Assembly: GCA_002842045.1 (NCBI GenBank)
Contig: PHBX01000011.1
Location: 1-64,000 of the forward strand
Source: Chloroflexi bacterium HGW-Chloroflexi-3
GTDB taxonomy: Bacteria > Chloroflexota > Anaerolineae > Anaerolineales > Anaerolineaceae
Reading direction: 5' to 3'
DNA: 64,000 nt
Under the pieces are notes generated by a model. The model searched no databases. It was given only the letters and a program-made list of their open reading frames with translations, and was not told the DNA's origin. Numbering within the stretch: position 1 is the stretch's first letter; each line of letters opens with the position of its first letter. The translations under genes were made by a program, and so were the position numbers. This document shows, piece after piece, positions 16,055 to 25,183 of the stretch.

Positions 16055-17035
16055 TTAATTCCCTTCTTCGGCCTGTCCTTCTATTTCAAGCAACAGCTGT
16101 AATAATCCGGATCGGAAATCTTCCGATTTTTTAGCAGATTCCTGTAAGGCTCGAATTTCATCCTGAACAATTGTCAATGTTTCAGAAATTTCTTTTATGG
16201 ATGTTTGAATAATGCTGATGTCATCTTCCATGTTATTAGCACGATCTTCCAGAACACTCACTCTACCTGCAACGGTCTCCAAAGCATCCAATCTGGTTCT
16301 GATCCCTTGAATGTCAGTTTGCATGGTTGTGGTGAGATCATTCAATAATGCGATTTGATTTTCTAATCGACTTGCTTCTGAAACAGTCGCATATCTTAAA
16401 CCGCCATTGGTGGTTGAGAGTATTCCCAAAGTGATGAGCACCGTAAGGAGAATTGAAAAAATAGCGGTTCCTAAAAGACTCCATGTTAATTGAGATCGTG
16501 TAATCAATTCTTCCGACGGTCTTTTTTCAGGTTGTTTTTCACTATTGATTTCTTGTGAGACTAATTTTTCAGAAATAACCGGACCATTTTTTTCAACTTC
16601 TGATTCAATAATTTTCGGCTTTGTTTCTTTCATTGAAACGAGATTATTATCCTCAATTTCTATAGATGATTCATCAATTACTTTCTCCAACCTGGAAATT
16701 TCAACCAGATTGTTTTCATCCATTAATCCTTGTTCATCCAATTCTTCATCAAAAGTTTGTTCGACTTCAATGGATTCAGATTTGGTTTCATCCCGAATTG
16801 AATCCACGAAGGATTGAAAATCAGGTGGTAGTTCAGAGGATTCAAAAGTGAGGTATGGTTTGATTTGGTCGAGAAAAATTTTACCGATTCCTGATACCCG
16901 CTGTAGGTCATCCAAATCTGAAAATGGACGTTTATCCACAATTCTCTGTGCCAGAGCAGGTCCAATACCTTGAACAGTCATTAATTCATCCAGCGTTGAA
17001 GTGTTAATATTTATTTTCACGAAATTGCTCATCAT
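16055..17035 (-). CDS. HhH DNA-binding domain fused to membrane coiled-coil protein
   Basis: A 326-residue protein with an unusual order. Residues 5-65 are a ComEA-like double helix-hairpin-helix domain (VQGIGPALAQRIV and VSGIGKIFL) that binds DNA backbone. A ~110-residue acidic linker follows, then one transmembrane helix (184-206) and a ~100-residue coiled coil with heptads of LEN/LND/LDA. By topology the HhH domain is cytoplasmic and the coil extracytoplasmic, opposite to ComEA, so it could tether DNA to the membrane rather than import it (inference). First of three coiled-coil genes; the rhomboid gene ends 38 nt upstream. A tandem ATGATG start follows AGGAAAAT. Confidence 0.75.
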   Translation of the reverse strand: MMSNFVKININTSTLDELMTVQGIGPALAQRIVDKRPFSDLDDLQRVSGIGKIFLDQIKPYLTFESSELPPDFQSFVDSIRDETKSESIEVEQTFDEELDEQGLMDENNLVEISRLEKVIDESSIEIEDNNLVSMKETKPKIIESEVEKNGPVISEKLVSQEINSEKQPEKRPSEELITRSQLTWSLLGTAIFSILLTVLITLGILSTTNGGLRYATVSEASRLENQIALLNDLTTTMQTDIQGIRTRLDALETVAGRVSVLEDRANNMEDDISIIQTSIKEISETLTIVQDEIRALQESAKKSEDFRSGLLQLLLEIEGQAEEGN

Positions 17036-17073
17036 ATTTTCCTTTCATTTGATCTACGAACAGAATCAAATAA

Positions 17074-17757
17074 CTAATATCCAAAGGTTGTGGTCTTTTT
17101 TTTGGTTGATAAAGCTGTTGGGATAGCCATAAATAGGCCAACCAGAAAACCACCGATGTGTGCCCACCAGGCAACGCCCCCCATTGAAACTCCATCAGGT
17201 CCAGTCATCGAGATTACCCCCGACCACAATTGGGTGAGAAACCACAAACCAAGGTAAATGAGGGCTGGAATCCTGACAAACCAGGGAAAAATAAACACCG
17301 GAATAAGAGTCAGAACCCTGGCAGTTGGAAAGAATAAAAAATATGCACCTAATACTGCTGCTATTGCGCCACTGGCTCCGACAGAAGGAATATCTGCTGA
17401 ACCAAATATCGATTGCACAAATCCAGCACTTGCTCCTCCAATTAAGTAAAAGAGTATGAATTTGGTGCTGCCGATGCGATCCTCAACATTATCTCCAAAA
17501 ATAAATAAAATCCACATATTACTGAGGAAATGGAGCCAACCGCCATGCAAAAACATATGAGTTACAAGTGGTGTCCAGGTTGAAGGTGAGAATAGATCCA
17601 ATCTTGATGGGATCAATCCAAACTCATCAATAAAATTTGCAAGATCAATGACTGGAAGTCTTACCTCATAAAGAAAAACAAATGTATTGATGATTATGAT
17701 TATCCAGGTAACTAATGGGAATGTACGGGATTGAGCTGTATCTCGTAAAGGTATCAT
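17074..17757 (-). CDS. Rhomboid-family intramembrane serine protease
   Basis: A 227-residue polytopic membrane protease with six or seven helices. The catalytic dyad is Ser129 (GASGAIA) and His200 (WWAHIGG); the HFLSN motif (His76, Asn80) forms the oxyanion site. Rhomboids cut single-pass membrane proteins within or near the membrane. The three downstream genes in the same operon all encode single-pass proteins, making them candidate substrates or partners (inference). Confidence 0.93.
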   Translation of the reverse strand: MIPLRDTAQSRTFPLVTWIIIIINTFVFLYEVRLPVIDLANFIDEFGLIPSRLDLFSPSTWTPLVTHMFLHGGWLHFLSNMWILFIFGDNVEDRIGSTKFILFYLIGGASAGFVQSIFGSADIPSVGASGAIAAVLGAYFLFFPTARVLTLIPVFIFPWFVRIPALIYLGLWFLTQLWSGVISMTGPDGVSMGGVAWWAHIGGFLVGLFMAIPTALSTKKKTTTFGY

Positions 17758-17772
17758 CGATCAAATTTCTCC

Positions 17773-17985
17773 TTATACCAGTATAGCTGTTCTGAAATTG
17801 AAGTGCAAATGACTGCAATTGGTATGAAAAAACCCCTGCTTTTTGGAGCAGAGGTTTTTTTGTTTTTGGCCTAGGTTATTTATACGAGTGTTACCTGTGT
17901 AGCCGGGGCCGTTCTCACGGGCGATGAAACCAAAACCCTTAGTCTCGTTGAACCATTTGACGGTTCCTTGAATACGTTCAGACAT
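17773..17985 (-). pseudogene. Cold-shock protein gene with internal deletion
   Basis: The first 27 codons are a perfect CspA-type start ([27 protein letters not shown]), including the RNP1 region KGFGFI. The frame then runs into unrelated residues to 17773. The normal Csp ending VTLV-stop is present in another frame at 17880-17891. About 40 codons of the middle (RNP2 and beta 3-5) are missing, as if two Gly-Pro codon pairs (GGCCC) recombined. The product cannot form the five-strand barrel. A long 5' leader typical of csp genes and a good SD (AGGAGG) remain. Either a true deletion or an assembly collapse. Confidence 0.8.
17829..17866 (-). terminator. Rho-independent terminator of the csp gene
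   Basis: CCTCTGCT / AGCAGGGG stem around CCAAAA, with TTTTTT on both strands. On the minus strand it follows the original csp stop codon by ~15 nt, consistent with the intact ancestral gene. Confidence 0.85.
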
Positions 17986-17991
17986 GAAAAT

Positions 17992-18200
17992 CCTCCTAAA
18001 AAAACTATTGATTGGGGAAGCTTAGTGTTTTTGTCTGAAGTGGGAATATTGCTTTTGGAATAATAGCTCCGCAGACAGATATCCATTAAAACTTCTTCTG
18101 TAAAACGACGTGCTTCTAACTATAAGCAATAATATAGCAGTAGGATTGTGAATTGTCAAATGAAGATTGAATGGAAAATATATTTATTGTAGAAATGGGC
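17992..18200. other. Leader/promoter region of csp and upstream region of murJ
   Basis: About 210 non-coding bases between divergent genes. The csp side is likely a long structured 5' leader, usual for cold-shock genes. No small ORF or RNA family was recognised. Confidence 0.5.
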
Positions 18201-18206
18201 TATAAT
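18201..18206 (+). promoter_or_regulatory. -10 box of murJ, leaderless configuration
   Basis: Perfect TATAAT ending 7 nt before the ATG at 18214. No SD is present, so translation probably starts at the 5' end of the mRNA. No clear -35 at 17 nt. Confidence 0.6.
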
Positions 18207-18213
18207 CTCGTTG

Positions 18214-19809
18214 ATGGAATCCCACAATTCCCCTTCACAATCAGCAAATCGTCAAATTGCTCTGGCAGCTGGAACTGTTATGATCGCATATGTTTTCAGC
18301 AGTGTTATCAATCTGGCTAAAGGAGTGGTGATCCTCAGAGCTTTTGGAACCGGGATGGAAAATGAGGCATTTTGGGCTGCCAACCGGGTATCCGAAGTTT
18401 TATTTAATCTGGTAGCCGGTGGAGCATTGGCATCTGCATTCATTCCAACATTTTCATCTTTTTTAGTACATAAACAAAAAGAAAATGCATGGAAATTAGC
18501 ATCATCTATCATCAATTTGGTGCTGGTTATCATCAGTGTGTTAGCAATTTTGGCAGCCATATTTGCTCCGCAGGTCGTGCGATATATCCTGGCTCCAGGG
18601 TTTGTGGATGATCCTGAAAAGTTTCAATTGACTGTCCAATTGCTCAGGATCATATTGCCTTCAACCGTGATATTCAGTATTTCAGGCTTGATGATGGGCA
18701 TATTAAACGCTCATCAGAGTTTCTTATTCCCAGCCCTGGCACCATCCATGTATTCACTGGGAATGATTTTTGGGGTTGTTTTTTTATCTCCCAGTATGGG
18801 CATTTTTGGTTTGGCCTGGGGTGTTGTACTGGGAGCAAGTTTCCATTTGCTGGTGCAATTGCCAAAGTTAATCCACTTAGGTGGTAATTATTGGCCAATT
18901 TTAGGACTTGATAATCCATCCGTCAGACAGGTTGGCACTTTGATGTTACCGCGACTGGCTGGCGTGGCCGTGGTTCAGCTCAATTTTCTGGTGAATACCA
19001 ATCTGGCTTCACGCTACACGGAAGGCAGTGTTACCGGCCTGACATATGGATTTGCGTTGATGTTAATGCCGTTGATGTTGATTGCCCAGGCAATTGCGAC
19101 AGCTTCCTTGCCAACCTTTTCTGCTCAGGCAGCCTTGGGAAAATTGGATGAAATGCGGAATTCACTTTCAACAGCGTTGAGAGCAGTTTTTATGCTTTCC
19201 ATACCTGCAGCTGTTGGTATGATCCTCTTGCGGTTTCCTTTAATAAAAGTATTGTATGAAAATGGAACGACATTTACATCAGAGTCTACGGAATTAGTTG
19301 CCTGGGCACTATTATGGTATACATCAGGGTTGGTAGGTCATAGTGCGGTTGAAATTCTCAGCCGGGCTTTTTATGCCATGAAGGACACACGCACCCCTGT
19401 TTTTGTTGGTGTTATCGCGATGAGTTTAAATATTATCCTTAGCCTTGTATTAGGACCCGTGTTTTTGCGAATTGGCTGGTTGGCAATTGGTGGGTTAGCT
19501 CTGGCGAACAGTATCGCAACTGGACTGGAATCTATTATTTTATTGATCATCTTACGAAAACGCCTGAATGGTCTGGAAGGAAGTAAGATATTTAACCTAC
19601 TTTGGAAGGTTCTGCTATCGGTAGTATTGATGGGAATAGCGATATGGTGGTTGGTTGATTTCACGAATTTGTCAAATGGACTAACGTTAGCAATCGGTGC
19701 ATTGGTTGGTGCTGGAATATTTGCTTTTTCTTTACTGGTTTTTCGGGTTGAAGATTTCAATGTATTGGTAAAATATTTCATGAGAAAAATAATCAGAAAT
19801 AAAGCCTAG
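18214..19809 (+). CDS. murJ: Lipid II flippase MurJ (MviN family)
   Basis: A 531-residue, 14-helix MOP-superfamily flippase that moves lipid II to the outer membrane face for peptidoglycan synthesis. Family marks: the N-terminal FSSVINLAKGVVILRAFGTG, then FWAANRVSEVLFNLVAGGALASAFIPTF and the C-terminal half motif ARAFYAMKDTRTP-like (SRAFYAMKDTRTP). ATG 18214 is preferred to the TTG at 18211. Transcribed alone or with the nitroreductase 27 nt downstream. Confidence 0.95.
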   Translation: MESHNSPSQSANRQIALAAGTVMIAYVFSSVINLAKGVVILRAFGTGMENEAFWAANRVSEVLFNLVAGGALASAFIPTFSSFLVHKQKENAWKLASSIINLVLVIISVLAILAAIFAPQVVRYILAPGFVDDPEKFQLTVQLLRIILPSTVIFSISGLMMGILNAHQSFLFPALAPSMYSLGMIFGVVFLSPSMGIFGLAWGVVLGASFHLLVQLPKLIHLGGNYWPILGLDNPSVRQVGTLMLPRLAGVAVVQLNFLVNTNLASRYTEGSVTGLTYGFALMLMPLMLIAQAIATASLPTFSAQAALGKLDEMRNSLSTALRAVFMLSIPAAVGMILLRFPLIKVLYENGTTFTSESTELVAWALLWYTSGLVGHSAVEILSRAFYAMKDTRTPVFVGVIAMSLNIILSLVLGPVFLRIGWLAIGGLALANSIATGLESIILLIILRKRLNGLEGSKIFNLLWKVLLSVVLMGIAIWWLVDFTNLSNGLTLAIGALVGAGIFAFSLLVFRVEDFNVLVKYFMRKIIRNKA

Positions 19810-19836
19810 ATGGTTTTTGAAATAAAGGAGATGAGC

Positions 19837-20574
19837 ATGACTGATGGAATTGGAAAAGAATTTTTGGAAAAAACCAAATATAAATATTTATCGGAATCAT
19901 TACAACGTCAGGGAGTGCCACAACCTGCTTTGGAATTATCCTATGACCCAACGTCTGAATTGATTTCATTGCCAGATCCGGAAACTTTACCTGCCTACCC
20001 GATGGATTTGCGCCGAGCCATCGATCAACGCACTACTTTAAGACGTTATCTGGAGCAACCGTTAACGCAGGAAGAACTGTCGTTTCTATTGTGGACGACT
20101 CAGGGCGTAAAATCTGTTACGAATCGGCCAGTTACCTTGCGAACCGTTCCTTCTGCCGGTGCACGACATGCATTTGAGACTTATCTGGTGATTAATCAGG
20201 TTGAAGGGATCAAGCCAGGATTGTTTCGCTATATCAGTTTGGAACATGCTTTGTTACCTATTGACATGAATGAGGAAATCGCTGAAAAAGTAGCGGAAGC
20301 CTGCCTGCAACAAAATCAAGTAACAAAATGCGCAGTAACATTCATCTGGGTAGCTGTAACAGAACGAATGTATTGGCGCTATGGAGAACGCGGATTTCGT
20401 TATTTACACCTGGATGCAGGCCATGTATGTCAGAACCTTTACCTGGCTGCGGAAGCAATAAATTGCGGTGTTTGTGCCATGGCAGCTTTCGATGATGATC
20501 AATTGAATGAGGTTCTTCATCTGGATGGACAGGAATTGTGGGTGATATACTGTGGAGCCCTTGGAAAACGATAA
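19837..20574 (+). CDS. SagB/ThcOx-type nitroreductase family oxidoreductase
   Basis: A 245-residue FMN-dependent protein. RRAIDQRTTLRRY, the SAGARHAFETYLV strand and HLDAGHVCQNLYLAAEAINCG define the SagB-type branch, which includes azoline dehydrogenases of peptide maturation but also many stand-alone oxidoreductases. No cyclodehydratase or precursor-peptide gene is nearby, so a stand-alone role is more likely. The start at 19837 has AAAGGAG 6 nt before it; two earlier ATGs (19810, 19831) lie in or before the SD. Confidence 0.85.
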   Translation: MTDGIGKEFLEKTKYKYLSESLQRQGVPQPALELSYDPTSELISLPDPETLPAYPMDLRRAIDQRTTLRRYLEQPLTQEELSFLLWTTQGVKSVTNRPVTLRTVPSAGARHAFETYLVINQVEGIKPGLFRYISLEHALLPIDMNEEIAEKVAEACLQQNQVTKCAVTFIWVAVTERMYWRYGERGFRYLHLDAGHVCQNLYLAAEAINCGVCAMAAFDDDQLNEVLHLDGQELWVIYCGALGKR

Positions 20575-20578
20575 TTAA

Positions 20579-20611
20579 AGAAAAAACCCCCACGATCGTG
20601 GGGGTTTTTGT
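20579..20611 (+). terminator. Bidirectional rho-independent terminator
   Basis: Perfect palindrome CCCCCACGATCGTGGGGG (20587-20604) flanked by A6 and T5, between the convergent nitroreductase and LCP genes. Confidence 0.95.
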
Positions 20612-20623
20612 AGCAATTACAGA

Positions 20624-22129
20624 TTATTCAACAGGCAACGGATTACTGCTGACATAATTAGCCCAATCATTGCCCAGGATAATGATAACATCCACAGCGG
20701 TACCTGGATCAAATCGATTGGTCAGCCTTGGTTTTCCTAATCCAGCATCTTCATACATCTTAAATAAAGCCTGAATGGAGTATGGTTTGGCATTATAAAG
20801 AGTAATACTGGTGACTTCAGATGCCTGGGCGTTTGTTTCTTCAATGATATTGAAGCCTTTTGATTTCAGGTATGTGGCTGTCTCACCAGCTAATCCGGTA
20901 TACCAACTTCCATTTTGCACTGAAACACGGGCGTTTTCAATTTTTACCAGATCATAAATATCAACTGGCTCTCCACCTGCTTGTGATTGAATAGCCACTG
21001 GGCTTAAAGGACCACCTGTGCGGAAAACTTCATCTCGCAATAACCGGATTTTATCGGGAATTGGTCTTAAGATATCCTGGTCATCAGGGGATGAGCCAAA
21101 TTCCACATAAGAAGCATCGATGATAAAGGATTTGATCTTGCTTCTGTCAAGTTCTAAAGCTAATGCAGCCAACCGGAGGGCATCTTCAAAACGCATGTTG
21201 GTATTAATTCCAGAAGATATCTCCTGGTACAGAATGGGAGCCTTGGCAATCAATGTTGGCCACATAGAGAACTTCAGAATTCTGTCACGGATAGCATAAA
21301 CAACTTCCTGTTGTCTGGCTGCACGGTCAAAATCACCACCTTCGGTGTAACGAGCACGGGCATATGCCAAAGCCAGTGTTCCATCCAGTGTATAAGTTTT
21401 TCCTGCTTCCAATGTCTGTTTGTAGCCACCACCTATCGGAACAAGTCGTACATCCATTTTAGGGGTAACAGGAACTCCTTTGATTTCATCAATCAAGCGA
21501 ACAAACGCAGCAAAATCCACCTGTGCGTAATAATCGATAGGTACACCCAGGAATTCTTCCACTGTTTGTGTAGCTAATGCTGGACCACCTCCAGGAAGTT
21601 TCCATAACTCACCTAAATAATAGGCTGTATTAATGCGGCTGTATTCAAAACCTGGGATGTTAACCCACATATCACGTGGGACAGAAAGCATGGCTGCTTC
21701 TTTTGTCACCGGGTCGATTGTTAAAACCATCATCGTATCTGTGCGTGGAATCTCACCAGTTTCCCAATCACGATAATCGAGACCCATTAATAAAACCGTC
21801 ACCCGACTGACACCATCCCAGGGTTCAGGCATTTCTATGTCTATTGGAATAATGGCTAATTCTGTCAGAGGGTCTGTTTCATCATTGCTATTGGGGGCAG
21901 CTTTTGTTCCCTGGCTTGAAATGGGCAACCCTTCCAGATTGGTCATTGTCCAGGTAGAAATGATATTTTTTGCCAGGTTAAAAACCAAAAAAGCTGAAAT
22001 AATTGATAGAACAACAAAAACCACCAGGATAATAATATTGGTTTTATCCAGGCGAAAATTAGATTGTTTTTGGGGCTCGATACCGTTGTCTTGATTCATA
22101 CTTGACTCATCATAAAGCTTGATGTCCAT
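20624..22129 (-). CDS. LytR-CpsA-Psr (LCP) family cell-wall glycopolymer transferase
   Basis: A 501-residue single-pass membrane protein: cytoplasmic tail to ~30, one transmembrane helix (32-55), an LCP domain (about 105-300) with LLMGLDYR, the basic SVPRDMWV and GFEYSRINTAYYLG, and a C-terminal LytR_C domain (about 395-495, ARVSVQNGSWYTGLAGETA). LCP enzymes attach undecaprenyl-linked glycopolymers to peptidoglycan or proteins. No clear SD precedes the ATG at 22129; an internal ATG at 22099 is an alternative. The WecB/WecC genes at 36-39 kb could supply a glycopolymer sugar. Confidence 0.93.
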   Translation of the reverse strand: MDIKLYDESSMNQDNGIEPQKQSNFRLDKTNIIILVVFVVLSIISAFLVFNLAKNIISTWTMTNLEGLPISSQGTKAAPNSNDETDPLTELAIIPIDIEMPEPWDGVSRVTVLLMGLDYRDWETGEIPRTDTMMVLTIDPVTKEAAMLSVPRDMWVNIPGFEYSRINTAYYLGELWKLPGGGPALATQTVEEFLGVPIDYYAQVDFAAFVRLIDEIKGVPVTPKMDVRLVPIGGGYKQTLEAGKTYTLDGTLALAYARARYTEGGDFDRAARQQEVVYAIRDRILKFSMWPTLIAKAPILYQEISSGINTNMRFEDALRLAALALELDRSKIKSFIIDASYVEFGSSPDDQDILRPIPDKIRLLRDEVFRTGGPLSPVAIQSQAGGEPVDIYDLVKIENARVSVQNGSWYTGLAGETATYLKSKGFNIIEETNAQASEVTSITLYNAKPYSIQALFKMYEDAGLGKPRLTNRFDPGTAVDVIIILGNDWANYVSSNPLPVE

Positions 22130-22171
22130 GCTGAAGAATTTCCAGCATCGGATTCCATCTTTGCAGGTTTA

Positions 22172-22393
22172 TTAACTCATGGGTGGAGGGGGCAATGGTA
22201 AATCAGCTTTAGTGGTAGAAACCCATTTATCACCCTCATCAATTAACATCACCGGGATATCATCAACGATCGGGTATTTTCGATCACAATCCTGACAAAC
22301 AAGCCAGGTGTCTTTTACCAATTCAAGTAACCCTTCTTTTTCACGTACACAGGCAGGGCAACGCAATATATCTAATAAATCCTGACTAACCAT
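22172..22393 (-). CDS. Trm112-like zinc protein
   Basis: A 73-residue Trm112p/YcaR-family protein with two CxxC pairs (RCPACV near residue 13 and VCQDCDRKYPIVDDIPVML). In eukaryotes and archaea Trm112 activates methyltransferases; in bacteria small homologues are often near envelope or tRNA genes and their partners are mostly unknown. The Pro-rich C-terminus (PLPPPPM) is unusual. ATG 22393 sits 6 nt after AAGGAG. Confidence 0.85.
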   Translation of the reverse strand: MVSQDLLDILRCPACVREKEGLLELVKDTWLVCQDCDRKYPIVDDIPVMLIDEGDKWVSTTKADLPLPPPPMS

Positions 22394-22579
22394 GTTCACT
22401 CCTTATCCAAGATGTTCTTTGAATTTTACCACATGCCATTTTTTTCTTTCGGCAAGAGATACCTGTTCCATTTTGGTTGAGCGTGTTAAAATCCGGTTGA
22501 TTTTCCAATGAATTAAAGCAAAGAACTGATCCGAGAATAGGGCATGGAGAGACGATTGCTTTCTACCTCAGGAGCAGGC

Positions 22580-23815
22580 ATGTTAGCAAGAATTCGTCGC
22601 TCAAAGCAGGAGTATCCAGGACAATTCTGGCTGATGGCGTTTGGAATGCTCATCAGTACTTTAGTCTCCAGTATGATCTGGCCGTTTTTGATGATTTACG
22701 TCAGTGAAACGCTGACGGTTTCATTGGCAGTTGTTACCAGCCTGATGACTGTTAATTCTGTAACCAGTTTGCTTTTTTCATTTATAGCAGGACCTGCAAT
22801 TGATCGATTGGGCAGAAAATGGGTTATGGTGATCAGTCTGGTTGGAAATGGTGCCTGTTGTATTTTTATGAGTATGGCGGATAGTATGCCTGCCTTTGTG
22901 GTGTTGATGGCTTTACGCGGTGCATTTCATCCCCTGTATCAGGTTGGTTCGGATGCCATGATGGCAGATATGTTGCCATCCCATAGACGAAGTGATGGAT
23001 ATTCTTTGTTACGGATGAGCAACAATCTCGGCATTGCACTTGGTCCAGCGATTGGTGGATTTGTTACATCAGCTTCTTATTCACTGGCTTTCTATCTGGC
23101 TGCCACCGGGTTGATTTCATATAGTTTATTATTGGCAATCAAAGCCAGGGAAACATTACCTCTGAAAACCGGGATCGAAAAAATCAAAGAGCGGTTCGGT
23201 GGCTATGGACAAATATTGAAGGATAAGCCATTCATCCAATTCAATCTGCCCTTCACCCTCACGACCATCACTGCCTCGATGATTTGGGTATTATTGGCGG
23301 CCTATGCCAGGCAAAATTTTGGGGTTCAGGAAAGCCTTTATGAGTTTATTCCAGCGACAAATGCGATTATGGTTGTTACTTTGCAGATGTTTGTCACCCG
23401 CTGGACCAAAACGAGAAGACCAATTCAGATGATTGCCCTGGGTGCATTTTTCTATGGAATCTCAGCTATCATGATTGGATTTGGTGCAGGTTTCTGAACA
23501 TTCTGTCTGGCTATGGTCGTTATGACGACTGGCGAGTTGATTATGGTGCCGACGGCAACAACTTTTTCAGCCAATCTGGCACCTGCGGATAAACGGGGGC
23601 GTTATATGAGTATTCATGGTATGACCAGGGGAATTGCCAGTGGGATTGGTCCATTAACTGGGGGGATTTTAAGCGATACAATTTCTCCACATGCTCCCTG
23701 GTTTGCTGCAGGAGCAGCCGGATTTATCAGCCTTTTGTTCTATTTTCTTTTATCAAAGAAATTACGAAATAATGATATAAATCAACCACAAACCACTAAG
23801 TTAACCCCATTTTAA
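22580..23815 (+). pseudogene. MFS transporter interrupted by an in-frame TGA
   Basis: Twelve-helix major facilitator with the motif-A signature (GPAIDRLGRKWVM) and a second-half counterpart (ADKRGRYMSIHG). The frame is continuous from 22580 to 23815 except for TGA at 23495-23497, exactly where FGAGF is followed by TFCLAMVVMTTGELIMVPT. A Trp (TGG) to TGA change would explain it. TGA is used as a normal stop by neighbours (30510-31508, 31505-32866), so recoding is unlikely, but a sequencing error or recent nonsense mutation is possible. ATG 22580 has AGGAG upstream; an earlier ATG at 22544 lacks an SD. The 3' end overlaps the convergent transporter by 15 nt. Confidence 0.85.
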
Positions 23816-25120
23816 CAAAGCCAGACCTGATGTTGTTCTCAAAATAGCAAACAATAAGAGAGCAACAGATAAACCAATTGAGTTGCCAATGATTGGGCCG
23901 ACCAGTGTGCCGATCAGTATGGCAGCGTTGGCCCCCAGAGTAAACCATGCCAGGTACCCTGTTCGTTCCGAAGGCGGAACTTTTTCTAATAAATAATTTA
24001 TCATCGCTGCATTCACTAAAGACCAGGCAAAACCCCCCAGGAAGGATGCCAGATAATAAAGGAAGGCTCCTTCTGCGAAAGAGAGAAAGGCAGGGTAAAG
24101 ACCTAACATACAAATACCAATGCCTGTCAGTTTCTTATTTCCCAATAAGTAAGTTAATTTTCCTACCTGTGTTGAACCAAAAAACATAGTGACATAAAAA
24201 AGGGCATTTCCTAAACTCAGTACACTATCAGATAATCCCAGAACATTGACCGTGAACACTGGAAAAATGGGAATAGCCAGATAATGTGCCATGTGGAAGA
24301 AAGTTAACAAACCAATCGAGCGGGCAAACGTTCCTTGAAGAATTTCAAAATGCAGTTTTCGACTTATTTCGAACCATATGTTATTCAAAAATCCTTTTGT
24401 TTTTTGGTTAATATCTTTAAAACGAATAGAAGGAGTCTGGATTTCAGAATCATACTTGTCTGCCACTGGATGGACAAATTTTAAGTGCACAACACTCATC
24501 AATCCACCGAAAAAACCAATAGCAAAAACAACCTGATAATTCAATGGAAACGGCAAACCTGTTAGAATTTGTCCACATCCTAATGTCGAAATGATCGAGG
24601 TAATAGCAAATACTGCATTACGCCTTCCTGCTACCACTCCACGATATCGAGCAGGAATTGCGCCGGCAAAGAGCACGTTAAACCCCACTGCAATGGCAGA
24701 TCCAGGGATGCCCATGAGCAAAGTGAACAGGATGAGCATCCAGACTTGAAGATTATCACTTAATAACCATGGCAGAAAAATCATCAGGAAATAAAAAGAT
24801 CGCTGGAGTACAGCACTCCAGAAAACGGATTTATCAATCGGTCTGGTCTTTAACCAACTCCCAGCTGGTAATGCCAGGATTAAGTTGATTGCAGCGGGCA
24901 TGGCTGTGAGTAAACCAATCTGGCTGGTGTTTGCACCAATTCTTGCCGCATAAATGGTCATAAAGGATAGTGTGCTGCCGTTGAGTAGTCCCCACCAGCC
25001 AATGTCCCAAACCAGATGACGAATATTAGCCCTTAAATAATCGGGCACACCTGGTTGTACAGGAAAAAGAAAAGCAAGCAGTTTGCGCGTTTTAGCCCGA
25101 TTAAAATAAGACAATTTCAT
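23801..25120 (-). CDS. MFS transporter
   Basis: A 439-residue polytopic membrane protein of the major facilitator superfamily, about 12 helices, with a basic N-terminal extension and a large central loop (about 215-255). The second half carries YLLEKVPPSERTGYLAWFTLG, the MFS loop 8-9 pattern. Substrate unknown. Its stop codon lies inside the last codons of the convergent MFS gene, leaving no room for a terminator. Confidence 0.85.
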   Translation of the reverse strand: MKLSYFNRAKTRKLLAFLFPVQPGVPDYLRANIRHLVWDIGWWGLLNGSTLSFMTIYAARIGANTSQIGLLTAMPAAINLILALPAGSWLKTRPIDKSVFWSAVLQRSFYFLMIFLPWLLSDNLQVWMLILFTLLMGIPGSAIAVGFNVLFAGAIPARYRGVVAGRRNAVFAITSIISTLGCGQILTGLPFPLNYQVVFAIGFFGGLMSVVHLKFVHPVADKYDSEIQTPSIRFKDINQKTKGFLNNIWFEISRKLHFEILQGTFARSIGLLTFFHMAHYLAIPIFPVFTVNVLGLSDSVLSLGNALFYVTMFFGSTQVGKLTYLLGNKKLTGIGICMLGLYPAFLSFAEGAFLYYLASFLGGFAWSLVNAAMINYLLEKVPPSERTGYLAWFTLGANAAILIGTLVGPIIGNSIGLSVALLLFAILRTTSGLALLKWG

Positions 25121-25183
25121 AAAATCTGACTATCTTATCATGACTTTCGAATTATGGCTTAATGAAGCGCTGGCTCGTTTTTC

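Noticed and set aside
19371..19781. Minus-strand ORF of 136 codons inside murJ
   Set aside because: Shadow of a clear MurJ coding region, with low-complexity sequence.
19837..20574. Azole-modified peptide (RiPP) cluster suggested by the SagB-type gene
   Set aside because: No cyclodehydratase, precursor peptide or maturation protease lies nearby; MurJ and LCP neighbours are housekeeping genes.
22580..23815. TGA read as Trp (altered genetic code)
   Set aside because: Several neighbouring genes end in TGA at the right place, and the second interrupted gene (43174-43602) does not need Trp at its TGA.
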